DNA from: Balanoglossus misakiensis
Lineage: Eukaryota; Hemichordata
Length of the DNA: 64,000 bases
Direction: 5' to 3'
Assembly: GCA_040954595.2 (NCBI GenBank)
Contig: CM082576.2
Span: 10,354,001 to 10,418,000 of the forward strand
Under the pieces are notes generated by a model. The model ran no database searches. It saw only the letters and a program-made list of their open reading frames with translations, and was not told the DNA's origin. Positions 14,901 through 26,328 of this stretch are shown piece after piece (position 1 is the first letter of the stretch; each line of letters starts with the position of its first letter). Position numbers and translations under genes: made by a program.

Positions 14901-17900
14901 ACGTTGATATGTTGATGTTACAGTTGTGTTGATCGTACAATCTGTTGGTTACCTAAAATAGCAATGATGTAATTGTTAAACATTGCCAGCGTGATCCTGT
15001 GTGTGTTCATGGAATTTCATCATCTACAAACCAAACTCTTTTGTGCACAGAAGAGGAGCGAGTATTGAAATGAGATAGATAATATGTGGACTGATATTTT
15101 GCAAAAGATCGAACAGTGTGTACAATTATAACAGGCTGTCAATCTTTATAGCGCGTAAAAGTGGGTTTTGATGATTTTGAAACTTCAAAATAAACAATGT
15201 CTACCGGTAGTTCTCCGATTTGTGAAGTTGAACACAATATGTTGTGAAAAAAATTACCCCACACTGCCCAACATACTATGAAGAGCTGCACAAAATGAGT
15301 GACAGTGTGTATGAAACTAATCTAAACGACCTACAAAAGTGTGTCTTTTATCCTTACATGATGTTCTCTTTTTCCCCCTGGACAGCACCCAGTGGTTTTG
15401 CTGCCCCTATCGTCTATCCCATCAGCAGCACGTCATTCCGAGTTGTTTGGCAACCGCCAAGCTCTCCAAACGGGGAAATTCTATACTACCGAGTCTATCT
15501 GGATGGCAGTGAGATTACCACCCAGGACAGCAGTATCAATTCATTCATCGTTTATGGGTTGGAACCATACACTGTGTATGATGTTCAGGTAATTGTGGTC
15601 TCAGAACATTAGTGGATAATTTGTACTAAATGTTTTCTAATACCCATTAACTCACTAGGACAAACAATAGTGTGATAGGATTCATTTGTTTGCACATAAT
15701 GAGCAATATAAAATATGTACCTTCCATTCCAGGTTGAGATCTGCACCACATTTGGGTGCGTGATGAGCGACACCACCAAAGCCTCCACACAGGAAGCCCC
15801 ACCAGTCGGTGTGAGCCCACCGGTTGTGCAAGCCTTAGGATCAGATTCGGTTTCAGTTGAATGGAGCTCTCCATCACAGCCAAACGGCATCATCACCAGG
15901 TCTGATATTTACAGGAGAACCGTGCTGCCATGCGACTCACAGTAAGTATTTTTTGTTGTCTGTGAGTGTGTCAGAGTGAAACTAACAAACAGACGTGTGT
16001 CATTATCAACAGTCATCAGAATTGAATTGTCTTTTTTCTGTGTATAGGTGTGATTTTTAAAAGTTAAGCCCACACTTTCAGTATTGAAAAGTAAACCACA
16101 CACTTTTGATTTGTATTACAGACCAGAAAATCCAGACCCATCAGACAACAGTTGTTCTTACATTCAGTGTCGGATAACTGAGAGTCTGTGTGGCACTGAA
16201 TGCTTCTCCGGCAATAAGGTGAGAGAATTGATGTGTTTGTAAAATGTGTTTCACTCAGTGAGACAGGTAGACCAGGCCATGAGCTTCATTACAGTACTCT
16301 ATATAGAATTCTGTTGTCCTCTATAGAAATATGCCAATTTTTCTCATGTGTTCCTGATATACTGATACAGGTATGTTGCAGTGGTACGCTGCATGACTAC
16401 ATAGCCGGCTACGAGTGCTGCGACGGTAACTACATCGCCCAGAGAGGCAGCACTTCGGACGTCTGCTGCGGCGGCCAGTTCTACTCGTATCAGGCCGATT
16501 ACCAGTGTTGTAACGGTCAGTATGTTCAGGTCCTGGCCGGACAGATTTGCTGCACCGCCACTGGCCAGGACAGTGCCATCATCGGTAACGGCGACGCATG
16601 CTGCGCTGGGATTCCCTATGACAGCAACGGACCACAGATCTGCTGCAGGGGTGAGTTTCATCTTGCATCTGGCTCCGCCAAAATAAACACAGTGGTTGTT
16701 CTTCATGATCCAGTCTTGCCGTTATCGTTTTATGTTTCCATCTAACATGCACTCATTATACTATCATGGTAACTTTCTCAAGTAGTGTCGGTTTCAGTCT
16801 TTGACTTCTTGAGCATCAAGCAAACAACCATATTACGAGGTCATCTGTGTTCTCAAAATACCTTAGTCTTGTGAAAGGAGAACTGTTCTCTTCAAAAATA
16901 TTTGTTCTGTAATCTGTGAATGGACTTGGCTGGAAAGTTTTACATCCTAATGGCCTCTACTTGTTGTCTTGCAGGAATGTTTTACGACAAATACAACTCC
17001 CAATGTTGTGGCGATAGTGTTGTTAGCAATGCCATGGTGTGTTGTGAAGATGCCACTACAGGGTCTGCGTATGCACCGGACAATAACAAAGAGTGCTGTG
17101 GCACTCAGTATGTTGACCCAACTGTGACCTTGTGTTGTGATGGCAACAATGGGTTGAGCAAGGTAAATCTGAATTTTATTATTAACGTTCCTATCATTAA
17201 AGCCCCAGTCCAGTTTTGCAAGAGTGTAATTCTTGTTACCTGAAAAGTATAATTTTTGTGATCAGCCAGGTTTAATAGTTACATAGCCATGTTTGGTTGT
17301 ACAATTGTTTTGTTTGTTTTCAGGCTCATTCATATCCGTCTGCAGCAGACAAGTTACTTTCCAACGATAAGTGTTGCAGCATGGAGAAGATTGCTGTCTC
17401 AATGCAGTGTTGTAACAACATCGGCTACGACCCGTCAACTGAGGTCTGTGCTGACCGGGGCACGTTGGGTGCCCAGGGCTGTGGCACTGCAACTGTCTGC
17501 CCCATACAACAAGCGGCCACCGCCTTTTGCGATTCCTGTAACTTTGATCGCAATAATTACATCTGCGGATCCGTGACCGGCTACTATGAGCAGATAACGC
17601 CCATCGACCAGACCAACAACAACAACGGTCTGTGCGCGACCACTCCTATGGTTGTCCATTCAGCTGATGCCAGCACTTTCAGATACACAGGTAAATGTTG
17701 AGGATGTTCAGAGATTATCTGTGGCGATGTTTGGATTCAATAATAGTGTTGATTTTACCGCCTTCTTGAAAGTGTCAGACAAGTATTCAATCACCTGGAT
17801 GTTGTTAATAATTGACGCAAATTAAAGCACTGAGATGACAAGTTGTAATACATTGTGAAAATAAAGTGATTCAAGCTCAGATGTCATTCATTTTCTTTTT

Positions 17901-20900
17901 GCCCCCAGATAACGAGTTGTCAGCCTACACCACCTACGAATACTCGGTCTTGGTCGCCAACAGCATTGGCAGCACCCAGAGTGAATACAGCAGAGTTACA
18001 ACGGACGCGTCAGTACCACAGGGTGTCCAGCCTCCACAATGGAGTGTCAGTCCAGGACAGTTAGACACAATCTTGTTGTCTTGGAGACCACCTACATCTC
18101 CTAATGGTGAGTGACACCACTTGCGTCCCATATAATACTGTAAACATTGGACCACTTCATACTCACGCTATGTTGTAAACTGGAAATGCCAGCTGTGCAC
18201 CAGAGCCCTTGGCATTATTTTTGACAATCCAACTTGACTGCAACTTCTTTGTCTTTTCAACTTCAGGGCAACTAACAAATTATGTACTGAAGCGTGATGG
18301 TGTGGAGATCTACCGTGGTTTGGATACCAGCTATACAGACAACAGTGGCATACAGCCATTTGAGGATTATGAATATGTTTTACAGGCGTGCACATATCAA
18401 GGGTGTGCAGCGAGCCAGCCAGTGAGTATAGCTGTAATAATTCCACTTCCAGAAAAATGAAGATTTTGCAGAAAAAGTGAATGTTGACTGTTTAATTATT
18501 CAATGGGAGGTATTTTGTTTCTTGAAATGAGTGTGGAAAACTGTAAAACAGTGAAAATACACATTGCAACCTTGCAGGTATATGCTGTAACGTTAGAAGC
18601 CCCTCCAGCTGATGTATTCCCTCCAGTGTTGAGTGCGTCAAGTGCATATAGTGTTGTGGTGTCGTGGCAAATACCCGGCCAGCCAAATGGGGTGATCACA
18701 GAGTATCAAGTGTTCATAAAAGGACAAGAATCGCCAGTCCACAGAGCAGATGCCAGTACTTTCACATATACACATTCTGGTGAGTGTAATATTCACATTG
18801 AAGAAAAATGATATGTTCACATTTTGAAGAAGAAACTTTGAACATTTTGGGGTACTATGGCACAGATCTGATGATTTTTGTCTCGTTTCATTTCCAATCA
18901 GGTCTTGAAGCATACACAGAGTACGAGTTTAGGATCTCTGCCTGCACCATTGTGGGATGTACAGCCAGTGACATGACATCAGTGAGGACGTTGCAAGCTC
19001 CTCCTCAAGGTACGGAACATTTCTATAAACTTCAAAAGAAATTCTTTGGATTGTACATTTGTACAGAACCTTCCACTGAAGGGTAATCACCCTCTTTATC
19101 ATGACAGTGTATGTTTTTTTTCTTTGAGGAGTACGGTGCCTGACAACTTTTATTCATTGCTTCCCACACAGATGTACAAGCCCCAGTCATTGTAGTTGTG
19201 AGCGCTATATCCCTGGAAATCTACTGGCAAGAACCGAGCACACCAAACGGCGTCGTCACCAACTATCGCCTGTTCCGTAATAACATGGCCATCTATACCG
19301 GTTCGGACATGCTGTTCGTTGACAACGTCTCGCCAGGTTCGAGGTACGTTTACGCAGTGGAAGCCACCACTCAGGCGGGGTCGACCAGGAGTGCGGATGT
19401 CGAGGTGACTACCCCTACTAGCACACCAATGGGAATACCGGCACCCAGGGTCACTGTGCAGGGTCCGACTACGATATCGGCGCAGTGGGATCCCCCGACG
19501 TTCCCCAACGGACAGATCACGCAGTACGGACTGCTGCTCATGAGCGGATCTCCCGACCAGGTGCTCAAGTTCGCCGGCGTGAACCGGTTGCTCACGGTCA
19601 CCGACCTGACGCCTTACACCACGTACGACGTCCGACTGCAGGTTTGCACGTCGGCGGGTTGCGGCGTCGGCCCGAAGGTGACCGCGCAGACCCAGGAGAG
19701 TTCCCCGCAACAGCAGCCGGCGCCCACGCTGGAAGCCCTGGGTCCGGCTCTGATCGAGGTCTCCTGGGATCCGCCGGCGATGCCCAACGGCGTCATCACC
19801 AGCTACTACGTCCTGAGGAGAATGTACGGCACCACGCAAGAACTGCTGGTCAACATCGCCGGGGGCGACGTGTACACCTTCCGCGACGCCAGCCCCAGCC
19901 TGCAGGCCTTCACCATGTACGAGTACAAGATACGCGCCGAGAACTCGCAAGGAACGGTCGAGGGCGCCTGGTCTCAAGTGAAGACACTGGAGAGCCCTCC
20001 GTCGGGAATGGGACCTCCAGCCCTGCAGGCTGTCAGCTCCTACTCCGTCCGCGCAGAGTGGCAAAGCCCACTGTATCCCAACGGTGACATCACAGCCTAC
20101 AGAATCGAGTATCAGAGCTTGAACTTTGACCCCACCGTCACCAACCCCGTCGTGCGGGTGGCCACGGTCAGCGGCGACGTCTTCGAAGCGACTTTCTACG
20201 GATTGGCCGCCTATACTTCTTACCAGGTGCGCGTCATCCCGGTCAACTCGGCCGGGGAGAGTAACGGCATCTGGGCAGAAGTTGTGACCATGGAGAGTCT
20301 CCCGACAGGCCTCCAGCCATTCATAGTGGAACAGATGACGGACGGCAAATCCGTGCTCCTGAAGTGGAACCCGCCGACCTCTCCCAACGGGGTCATCACG
20401 GAGTACAAGATATACGAGATGAACCCAGAGGGTCAGTACGTGTCCGTGTACGTGGGGTTGTCCAGGGAGTACCTGTTCCGACGCCTGGAGCCGTTCACGG
20501 AGTACTCGCTGGTCCTGGAGGCGTGCACTGGCGTCGGGTGCACGAGAGGGGACGTGCAGACGGTGCAGACGGCCGAGGTGGCCCCTGCCAACCAGCCGGC
20601 CCCCACGCTGGGATTCACCAACGCGACGATCGTCGAACTGCAGTGGAAACCACCTGTTGATGCCAACGGCATCATCGTGAAGTACGACGTCCTGAGGAGA
20701 TCTCAGGTGTTGCAGGCCAGAAGGAGACGCGAAGTGGTTGACGCCGGCTCTTACAGCGAGCCAGTTGTGATCTATTCGGAGTTTGACACCGATCAGGATG
20801 AATTCACCTACCTTGACACCAGCCTACAGCCTTACTCCAGTTACGAATACAAGATAAGGGCCATCAACTCCAGGGGCTTTTCGGACAGCGACTGGGTCAG

Positions 20901-23900
20901 GGTGAATACGGATCAAGCTCCCCCGAGTGGACTGGCCCCGCCACTGGTCGAGTACGTTTTGAACTATCCGACGAGACTGAGGATCACCTGGTCTGAGCCG
21001 CAGCAGAGAAACGGAATACTGCAATCGTATCTGCTTCAGAGAAATGCCAGCACGCCTTTCAGTTTTGACGTGGCAGATCCCAAAGAGTACATAGACTCCA
21101 ACCTGCAGGCGTACACCACATACAGCTACACCATCACGGCGTGCACTGCCGGGGGCTGTACGACCAGCGATCCTACCATTGTGAAAACTTTAGAAGGGGA
21201 GCCGAGCGACGTCAGCCCACCGGTCGCTACCCCGGTCAGCGCAACCGCGATTCAGCTGACGTGGAACAAGCCGCCGGTCAGCTACGGCGAGATCAGTCGG
21301 TACGACATCACGGTCGATGGCAACGTGCGTTACAGCGGACTGGCCTTGCAGACCACTATATCCGCGCTGAATCCCTACCAAGAGTACTCGTTCGTCTTGG
21401 TGGCGTGTACGAGCGGCGGATGCACCAGCAGCGTTCCCGTCAAGGAGCGGACCCTCCAGGCGCAGCCCCAGAACATGAATCCGCCAGTGGCTCTGGTGCT
21501 GAGTACCGTGGCCATCGAGATCACGTGGGGCGAACCCCAGAGGCCGAACGGCGTCATCACGGAATACGAACTGAGAAGAGACGGTCAGTTGATATACGCA
21601 GGTTTGGCGACCAGTTATCAAGACTTTGGCGAAGGCGGGAGGGGCCTGACCCCTGGGCGGGAATACTCATACGTGGTTACGGCCTACAACGATGTTGGAC
21701 ACATTGCCAGTCCGCCGGTCACGGCCAGTACTAACCCATCAAGTCCCGCAGATGTCAAGATCGCAGAGCTCGTTACTCTATCATCATCGTCCATCACCGC
21801 AACCTGGACTCTGCCTGGCCAGCCGAACGGGGAAATCACGGAATACAACCTTTACGTCGGCGGAATACTGGAATTCTCGGGTCTGCTGTTTTCCCACACG
21901 GTTACCGGTCTGCTGCCGTATACAGAGTACGAGTTCCGTCTGCGGGCGTGCACCGATTCCGGATGTGCCTACAGCGAAAGCATGAGAGCGTACACTCTAC
22001 CGGACACACCAGAAGATCAGTATCCTCCCTCACTAACACCGCTGGACGACGCCACAGGAGCAGGCGTCGGCATTGAAGTCCGGTGCCTGCCTCCAGCGCA
22101 GCCCAACGGCGTCATCCTCGGCTACGAAATCTACCGCAGACATTTCGACCAAGCAAGCAACAGTAGAGGCGAAACCGTTCTGGTGCGGAACTTCACGGGG
22201 CCGGGTCTGGTGTACCGAGATATGGACCCGAGTCTGCAGCCAAGTCAAACGTACGAGTACCAGCTTGTGTCGTACAATGTCGTCGGGAAAGCGGTCGGTC
22301 CGTGGGCCAGGGTGACGATGTTTGATGCTACCCCTGAGGTGAGTATGGTATATAGTGTGTTTTGTTCGGCCATCTTTAAATAAATTCTGTGGGGAAATGC
22401 CCAGAGCTTTCCAATAATCCTGACAATGTCTTCAGAAATCATAGCCTTCAGGATGACAGATTAGTCTTTCATTTTATAGTTAACGAATACCATGTTTTGT
22501 AAAAGAATTCATTTTCCCCACTAAAAGATGTCATATTCATAATTTCAGGGGGTGTTGCCACCTATTGCATCAGCTGTCAGAGCCAATGAGGTTGAGCTGA
22601 CATTACAAGAACCGGAACAACCCAACGGTGATATAACAAGATACATCATCTATCAGAATGGCACAAAGGTGAGCCAACTGTGGTTGGGTTTTCCAAGAGT
22701 GAATAAATTAAATGACAATTGGAACACAAATTGAATAAATAGTGGCGAAAAAAAGAAAGAAAATGTTTGATTTCAATCCAATGCTTTGTTACAGCTTGTT
22801 GAGACAGTGGGAAATAATATCATGGTGCAGACTATAAGTGAACTGGATGCCCATACGTACTACAGTTACCACATTGAAGCTTGCACCAGTAGAGGATGCG
22901 GTACCAGTGACAGTATCGTTGTACGTACCCTAGAAGACCTGCCAAGCGAACAGCCACCAGCGACTTTCAGAAGCACGGGCACAACATGGATCGATATTGC
23001 ATGGCAGTCCCCAGCACAGAGCAATGGTGTTATAACAAGGTGAGTCTTTATGTGAAATGTAAATGTTTGCTTCACACAAGAAAATATTTATGGTGTTCTG
23101 CTCACTGGAAATGTGTAATACAATGTACTTACAAAGACAGTGTGACAGTTGTGAGCTCAGAAGAGCAGTAGTTCTGAGCAGTTCAGCTGTCAAACCTATC
23201 CTAGTATGTAATTTTCACTTGACATGTTCATGGTTTCATCTTCAACAGGTACGAGTTACACGGGCGCGAGAGCTGTCCGCCATTATCCCAGACATGCGTG
23301 GAGGCACCATTCGAGGAATATTACAATGGAATGGACATGGAATACAATGTGACCGGACTGACACCATACACTCTGTATGACTGGAAGGTTGTGGTGTATA
23401 ACTCGGCCGGAGCTAGGGAGTCTTCCGTCACCAGTGTGGAAACCCAGGCAACATGTAAATATCCATTTCCGATTTTCTCATGGCTGCTCTAGGCAGACGG
23501 AATTGTATTATTTTAAAATCTGTCAATTTTGTAATGTGAACTTGAGACAAGGTTGACAGTTTAAAATTTCTACAGTCAAAAGCTTAGAATACAACTTGAC
23601 ACACTCACTAAAAGTTTTCGAAACCCTGTCATTAAAGCCATCTCTTTTTATGCTATATCCAATTAGAAATGTCATCTAACTTCAGGGCACAGTACATGAA
23701 GTTATAGCCTACATGTATGTGAATCAAGATTACTAATCACAGATTTTTTGACCGGAGCTACCAATAGCTAATTTCATGTCCTATTTTTCATGTTCATTTT
23801 GCAGTGCCAAGATATGTCCGTGCACCAGTGATCTATTCCAACATGAGCCTGATAGTCATTGATTGGCGGCAGTCATTCCGACTCAACGGTCGGCTGGTGG

Positions 23901-26082
23901 AGTACGTTCTGGAAGAAAACGGCATCAGAGTGTACAGTGGTATTACTGCAAGACTTGAAAGACAACTCCTGCTAAATGGTATGTGGCTGAATTTCATTTG
24001 ATATCATTTCAGAAGTTAGATTCTGGGCATTGCAAATTTGTTTCAAGGTGAAAGTTCTTTGATTTCCTATAAAACTTGTTGACCATAAAAATAGAAGAAA
24101 ACACACAAAACTATTGGTGGTGTTTAATTGTTTTTTTTACATTCCACAGCCTATGAATTCAAGATAACAGCCAGAACCACTGTTGGTGAAATCTCATCTC
24201 CACCGATTCTATATGACCCACCAACAAGTAAGTATAGTGTGGTGTTGTACATTGATCTATTCTTAGATAAACAGGAAAAACATTGCAGCCGTGTTTTGTT
24301 GAAACCCACAGTACAAGCTCCAAGTGCAAGCCTGCAGAACCAATTTCTATCGAAGCTGGCATAAATGCTGTGAACTAAGCCAGTACTCAGACCTGACTGA
24401 ACTTAAATATGAAATACATTATAGGTTAGCACTCAAACAATTTGTATGCTTGCATCCATTTCCCAGCCAGTTTCCCTATTTTTTCATACCTATCTCTGGG
24501 ACAACTCGTTTTGCTTTTGAGGATTTTCAGCTTCAATTCCTTCCTATTATTTATCTACAGGTGGAAGACTGACGGATACCGGCACACCGTGGTACCAGTC
24601 CGTGTGGTTCATTGCTCTCATCATATTAATCATCCTACTGCTACTCTTCATTCTGATCGCCGTCCTGCTCAACAAGATCGGTCGCAAACACCCTTACGAA
24701 AGACAGAGACCTCCGTTACCGCCACGCCAGTCCAGGGGCACATACTTGTTCAACGCATGTGGATATGCACCCAGTGAAAGCATCATGGTAAGGAAAGATT
24801 GCTAGGTTTTGATTTTTGTCATGAGATTTGGATTAACAATCAGCACATTTGAAATATCATAAAAAGGAAGAGGTCACCCTTCCAAAACATTCTATAGATA
24901 TCTATAGAATTTCTATTGAAATTTATAGAATTTCTATGGATGGCTACAAATTTATAGAATTTTTATGGATCTCTCATATCTTTGTAGTTGATCTGGAATC
25001 TATAGGATGTTTATACAATTTATATGGCTGTCTATAGATGTCTATGTAGTTGATTGCTATAGAATCATTGATATCTATAGAATGCTATAAGAGTCTCTGG
25101 AATATTTTATATATTACTTAACAAGTGCTGTACGCCGGGGATACCAGTGAGCCCATATGTGACGCCCATGCAGTTCAGAGATGATAGAAATTCTAAAATC
25201 AGTTCAAATGACACCATCTCACACAATGACATTTGATTTCACAGGATCCTATCCCGCAGGCACCAAGCCACATAAACAGCCACGCCTCGGTCAGCCACAT
25301 CAGCCACAAACACGGCAACAATGTCTACGTGCAGCAACCGATTCTGGCACCTATAGCGCCCTCGCACCACAGCAGTATTGCCCATCTGATCGATGAAAAG
25401 TCGTCGATCAAGTACAAAGAAGATGATGACGGGGCGTGGGACAATCAGATACCGCTGCATGAGAACGAACTTACCAATATTGCGGTAAGTATCGGCACAC
25501 CTGAATTTATTTATATCACGTACACATCGACGGCATTTTCTCCCAGTCATAAACCATGACTACCGGTATTTACACCGGGACAAACAAATAGTGCAATATG
25601 TCGCAGTTCATGGTACACTGTTTGCATTTCAGTTTATGTTTTGATGTATAGTACGGTATAACTCCATATTTTTTTTAATAGTCACCATATTGACATGGTT
25701 CTTTTTTATGGCAGCCAATTTTTTTATGCCTTCCTCTTTCAAAGTGGGATTTCCTGGCTCTCCAGAAATTGAATTTTCATCCAATAATCTGTTTCACACT
25801 GTGATGCACTGAAGTCACATTTCTGTTGAATAGTCCATCACAGCTGGAATCGACCCCTGTTATGAAAACCATTGAAGAATTCAATTTTTTGGCTTCACTG
25901 TGATAATTCCCCACTGTACAAAAGCAGCTACTTTTTCTTACAAATTTTAATTAATTCAAATAATTTTAAATAAATTTTCCACTCAGTATGAAGCGGACGA
26001 AGATGATGACTCATTGACACAAGAAAGCCGTCCATACAGCGTTACTAAAGAACAGACCATGTTTACCGATACGCACCTTTGA
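3..26082 (+). CDS. USH2A: Usherin (USH2A orthologue), 3' 47 exons, 5'-partial
   Basis: Splicing 47 exons with consistent phases gives 12,315 coding bases (about 4,104 residues plus stop TGA at 26080-26082). Domain order is that of usherin: FN3 repeats, two laminin G domains, a long FN3 array (about 34 FN3 in all here, the first one partial), a Cys-rich block, one transmembrane helix and a tail ending TDTHL. Human usherin is about 5,200 residues, so the N-terminal laminin-N and EGF-Lam part lies left of the window. Known role of the family: a very large membrane-anchored protein of hair-cell ankle links and the photoreceptor periciliary membrane, binding whirlin/harmonin-type PDZ proteins through its C-terminus. 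Role in this animal is inferred. About 17 of the FN3 repeats carry a CTxxGC-type Cys pair. The 5' end of the first exon is uncertain: the frame is open from base 3, but a splice acceptor at 4-5 is also possible. Confidence 0.95.
3053..5527 (+). other. USH2A: Usherin exons 7-11: two laminin G domains
   Basis: Exons: 3053-3331, 3766-4056, 4377-4531, 4907-5171, 5321-5527. LamG1 (exons 7-8) shows DGEWHHIRVLR and VYVGGLP, then GFVGCVRNVRI with a closing Cys in MEGCP. LamG2 (exons 9-11) shows FSIMFDFRT, CNGQWVTMTLS, ELYVGGL and GFGGCMKNLRIN with DGCP. These WH/W, VGG and GxxGCxxN motifs are the family hallmarks. The end of exon 11 already belongs to an FN3 half. Confidence 0.9.
8505..9334 (+). repeat. 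Usherin intron 18 with internally repeated dispersed repeat
   Basis: Within this 830 bp intron, two related units lie side by side at about 8795-8870 and 8875-8965. Shared pieces are CCTGTGAACCATGTG and AAAATAGCAATGATGT. The same unit recurs in intron 28 at about 14936-15003. I see no coding potential here. Confidence 0.7.
10682..11722 (+). other. Usherin intron 21, no recognisable feature
   Basis: This 1,041 bp intron is AT-rich and bounded by good donor (AGTGAGT) and acceptor (TTGCAG) sites. I see no repeat, RNA gene or convincing ORF. The remaining usherin introns are shorter and equally featureless except where listed separately. Confidence 0.6.
12421..12436 (+). repeat. Poly-C tract upstream of usherin exon 24
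   Basis: A run of about 15-16 C lies some 50 bp before the exon 24 acceptor at 12487-12488. Its length may vary between individuals or be misread. Confidence 0.8.
13113..13134 (+). repeat. (TCAT)n microsatellite in the exon 25 acceptor region
   Basis: About five TCAT units sit immediately before the CACAG acceptor at 13134-13138, so they form part of the pyrimidine-containing tract of that splice site. Confidence 0.8.
14936..15003 (+). repeat. Second copy of the intron-18 dispersed repeat (usherin intron 28)
   Basis: ACAATCTGTTGGTT, AAAATAGCAATGATGTAATT and AACATTGCCAGC recur here from the unit at about 8775-8870, though the pieces are in a different order. The rest of the intron (14682-15385) shows nothing recognisable. 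Confidence 0.7.
15733..18106 (+). other. USH2A: Usherin exons 30-35: Cys-rich CC-repeat block inside an FN3
   Basis: Exons: 15733-15941, 16122-16218, 16371-16650, 16975-17162, 17324-17690, 17909-18106. About 300 residues between the two halves of one FN3 contain 13 Cys-Cys doublets spaced about 12-25 residues apart (for example ECCDGNYI, VCCGGQFYS, QCCNGQYVQ). The pattern resembles galaxin-type repeats; human usherin is known to contain a Cys-rich stretch among its FN3s. The second FN3 half (STFRYT, then AYTTYEYSVLVANS) resumes in exons 34-35. Confidence 0.85.
18267..19009 (+). other. USH2A: Usherin exons 36-38: FN3 repeats
   Basis: Exons: 18267-18421, 18578-18779, 18902-19009. They complete one FN3 begun in exon 35 and encode one more, both with ACTxxGC Cys pairs (ACTYQGC, ACTIVGC). 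Phases join exons 35 and 39 without a break. Confidence 0.88.
19172..22338 (+). other. USH2A: Usherin exon 39: giant exon encoding 11 FN3 repeats
   Basis: An uninterrupted 3,167 bp exon (acceptor AG at 19170-19171, donor GT at 22339) encodes 11 tandem FN3s, while every other FN3 of the gene is broken by introns. It is clearly GC-richer than its flanks, which produces long spurious ORFs in other frames. Repeat starts are near QAPVIVVV, IPAPRVTV, PAPTLEAL, GPPALQAV, LQPFIVEQ, QPAPTLGF, APPLVEYV, SPPVATPV, NPPVALVL, VKIAELVT and YPPSLTPL. The sixth repeat contains a basic run RRRR. The human gene also has one unusually large FN3 exon in this part. Confidence 0.93.
22549..24227 (+). other. USH2A: Usherin exons 40-44: membrane-proximal FN3 repeats
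   Basis: Exons: 22549-22668, 22795-23039, 23249-23454, 23805-23978, 24150-24227. They encode the last three FN3s. The second of these has an extra Cys pair in a loop (SCPPLSQTC, exon 42). The last is short and lacks the CTxxGC motif. Confidence 0.88.
24561..26082 (+). other. USH2A: Usherin exons 45-47: transmembrane helix and PDZ-binding tail
   Basis: Exons: 24561-24787, 25245-25484, 25987-26082. Exon 45 encodes a single hydrophobic helix (from WFIALII to IAVLL, about 24600-24675) followed by basic NKIGRKH, the expected stop-transfer signal. The cytoplasmic tail has a proline-rich stretch (RPPLPPRQ), a His/Ser-rich part, an acidic patch (EADEDDDS) and ends TDTHL, a class I PDZ ligand identical to the vertebrate usherin C-terminus DTHL. 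Confidence 0.95.
24880..25095 (+). repeat. Degenerate tandem repeat in usherin intron 45
   Basis: The motif TATAGAATTTCTATGGAT and variants (TCTATAGAT, ATAGAATTTTTATGG) recur about ten times with drift. It is very AT-rich and has no coding frame. Confidence 0.75.
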
Positions 26083-26328
26083 GATGAGGCAGCAGTATCA
26101 GCCAGAGTTCTTGGGATGCAAGCCACAGAACACAAGATGACGCCAACATTCTAGGATGTTATCGCAAATCAAGTCATTCTAAAAATTAACTCACCACTTT
26201 ACTTTAAAAGCGGCAGATTGAAATTAAATCAAAATTTCTCTGCTAATGATAAAGTGTTGTCAATTTGAAATTTTTTTTAAATGTTGCACGGCCATCTTGA
26301 ATCAGAGAATCTGCTGCTAAAAGTACTA

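Larger units (their letters stand above)
5623..15588 (+). other. USH2A: Usherin exons 12-29: FN3 array
   Basis: Exons: 5623-5703, 5988-6179, 6365-6475, 6773-6976, 7149-7438, 7832-7979, 8190-8504, 9335-9514, 9987-10137, 10539-10681, 11723-11859, 12107-12242, 12489-12785, 13139-13336, 13456-13671, 13971-14216, 14469-14681, 15386-15588. They encode the second half of the FN3 interrupted by the LamG pair and about 11 further FN3s, plus the start of the next. Two flavours are visible: repeats with ACTxxGCxxS and repeats with NxxGxxxSxW in the F-G region. Most FN3s are split over two exons. Confidence 0.88.

Noticed and set aside
19150-20064. 304-residue ORF on the minus strand
   Set aside because: It lies opposite the GC-rich usherin giant exon, has Arg/Gly/His-rich composition and resembles no family. 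It is an antisense shadow of the FN3 repeats.
19485-20087. 200-residue ORF in another + frame, with a similar one at 21141-21734
   Set aside because: Frame-shifted readings of the same FN3 exon; no domain signature.
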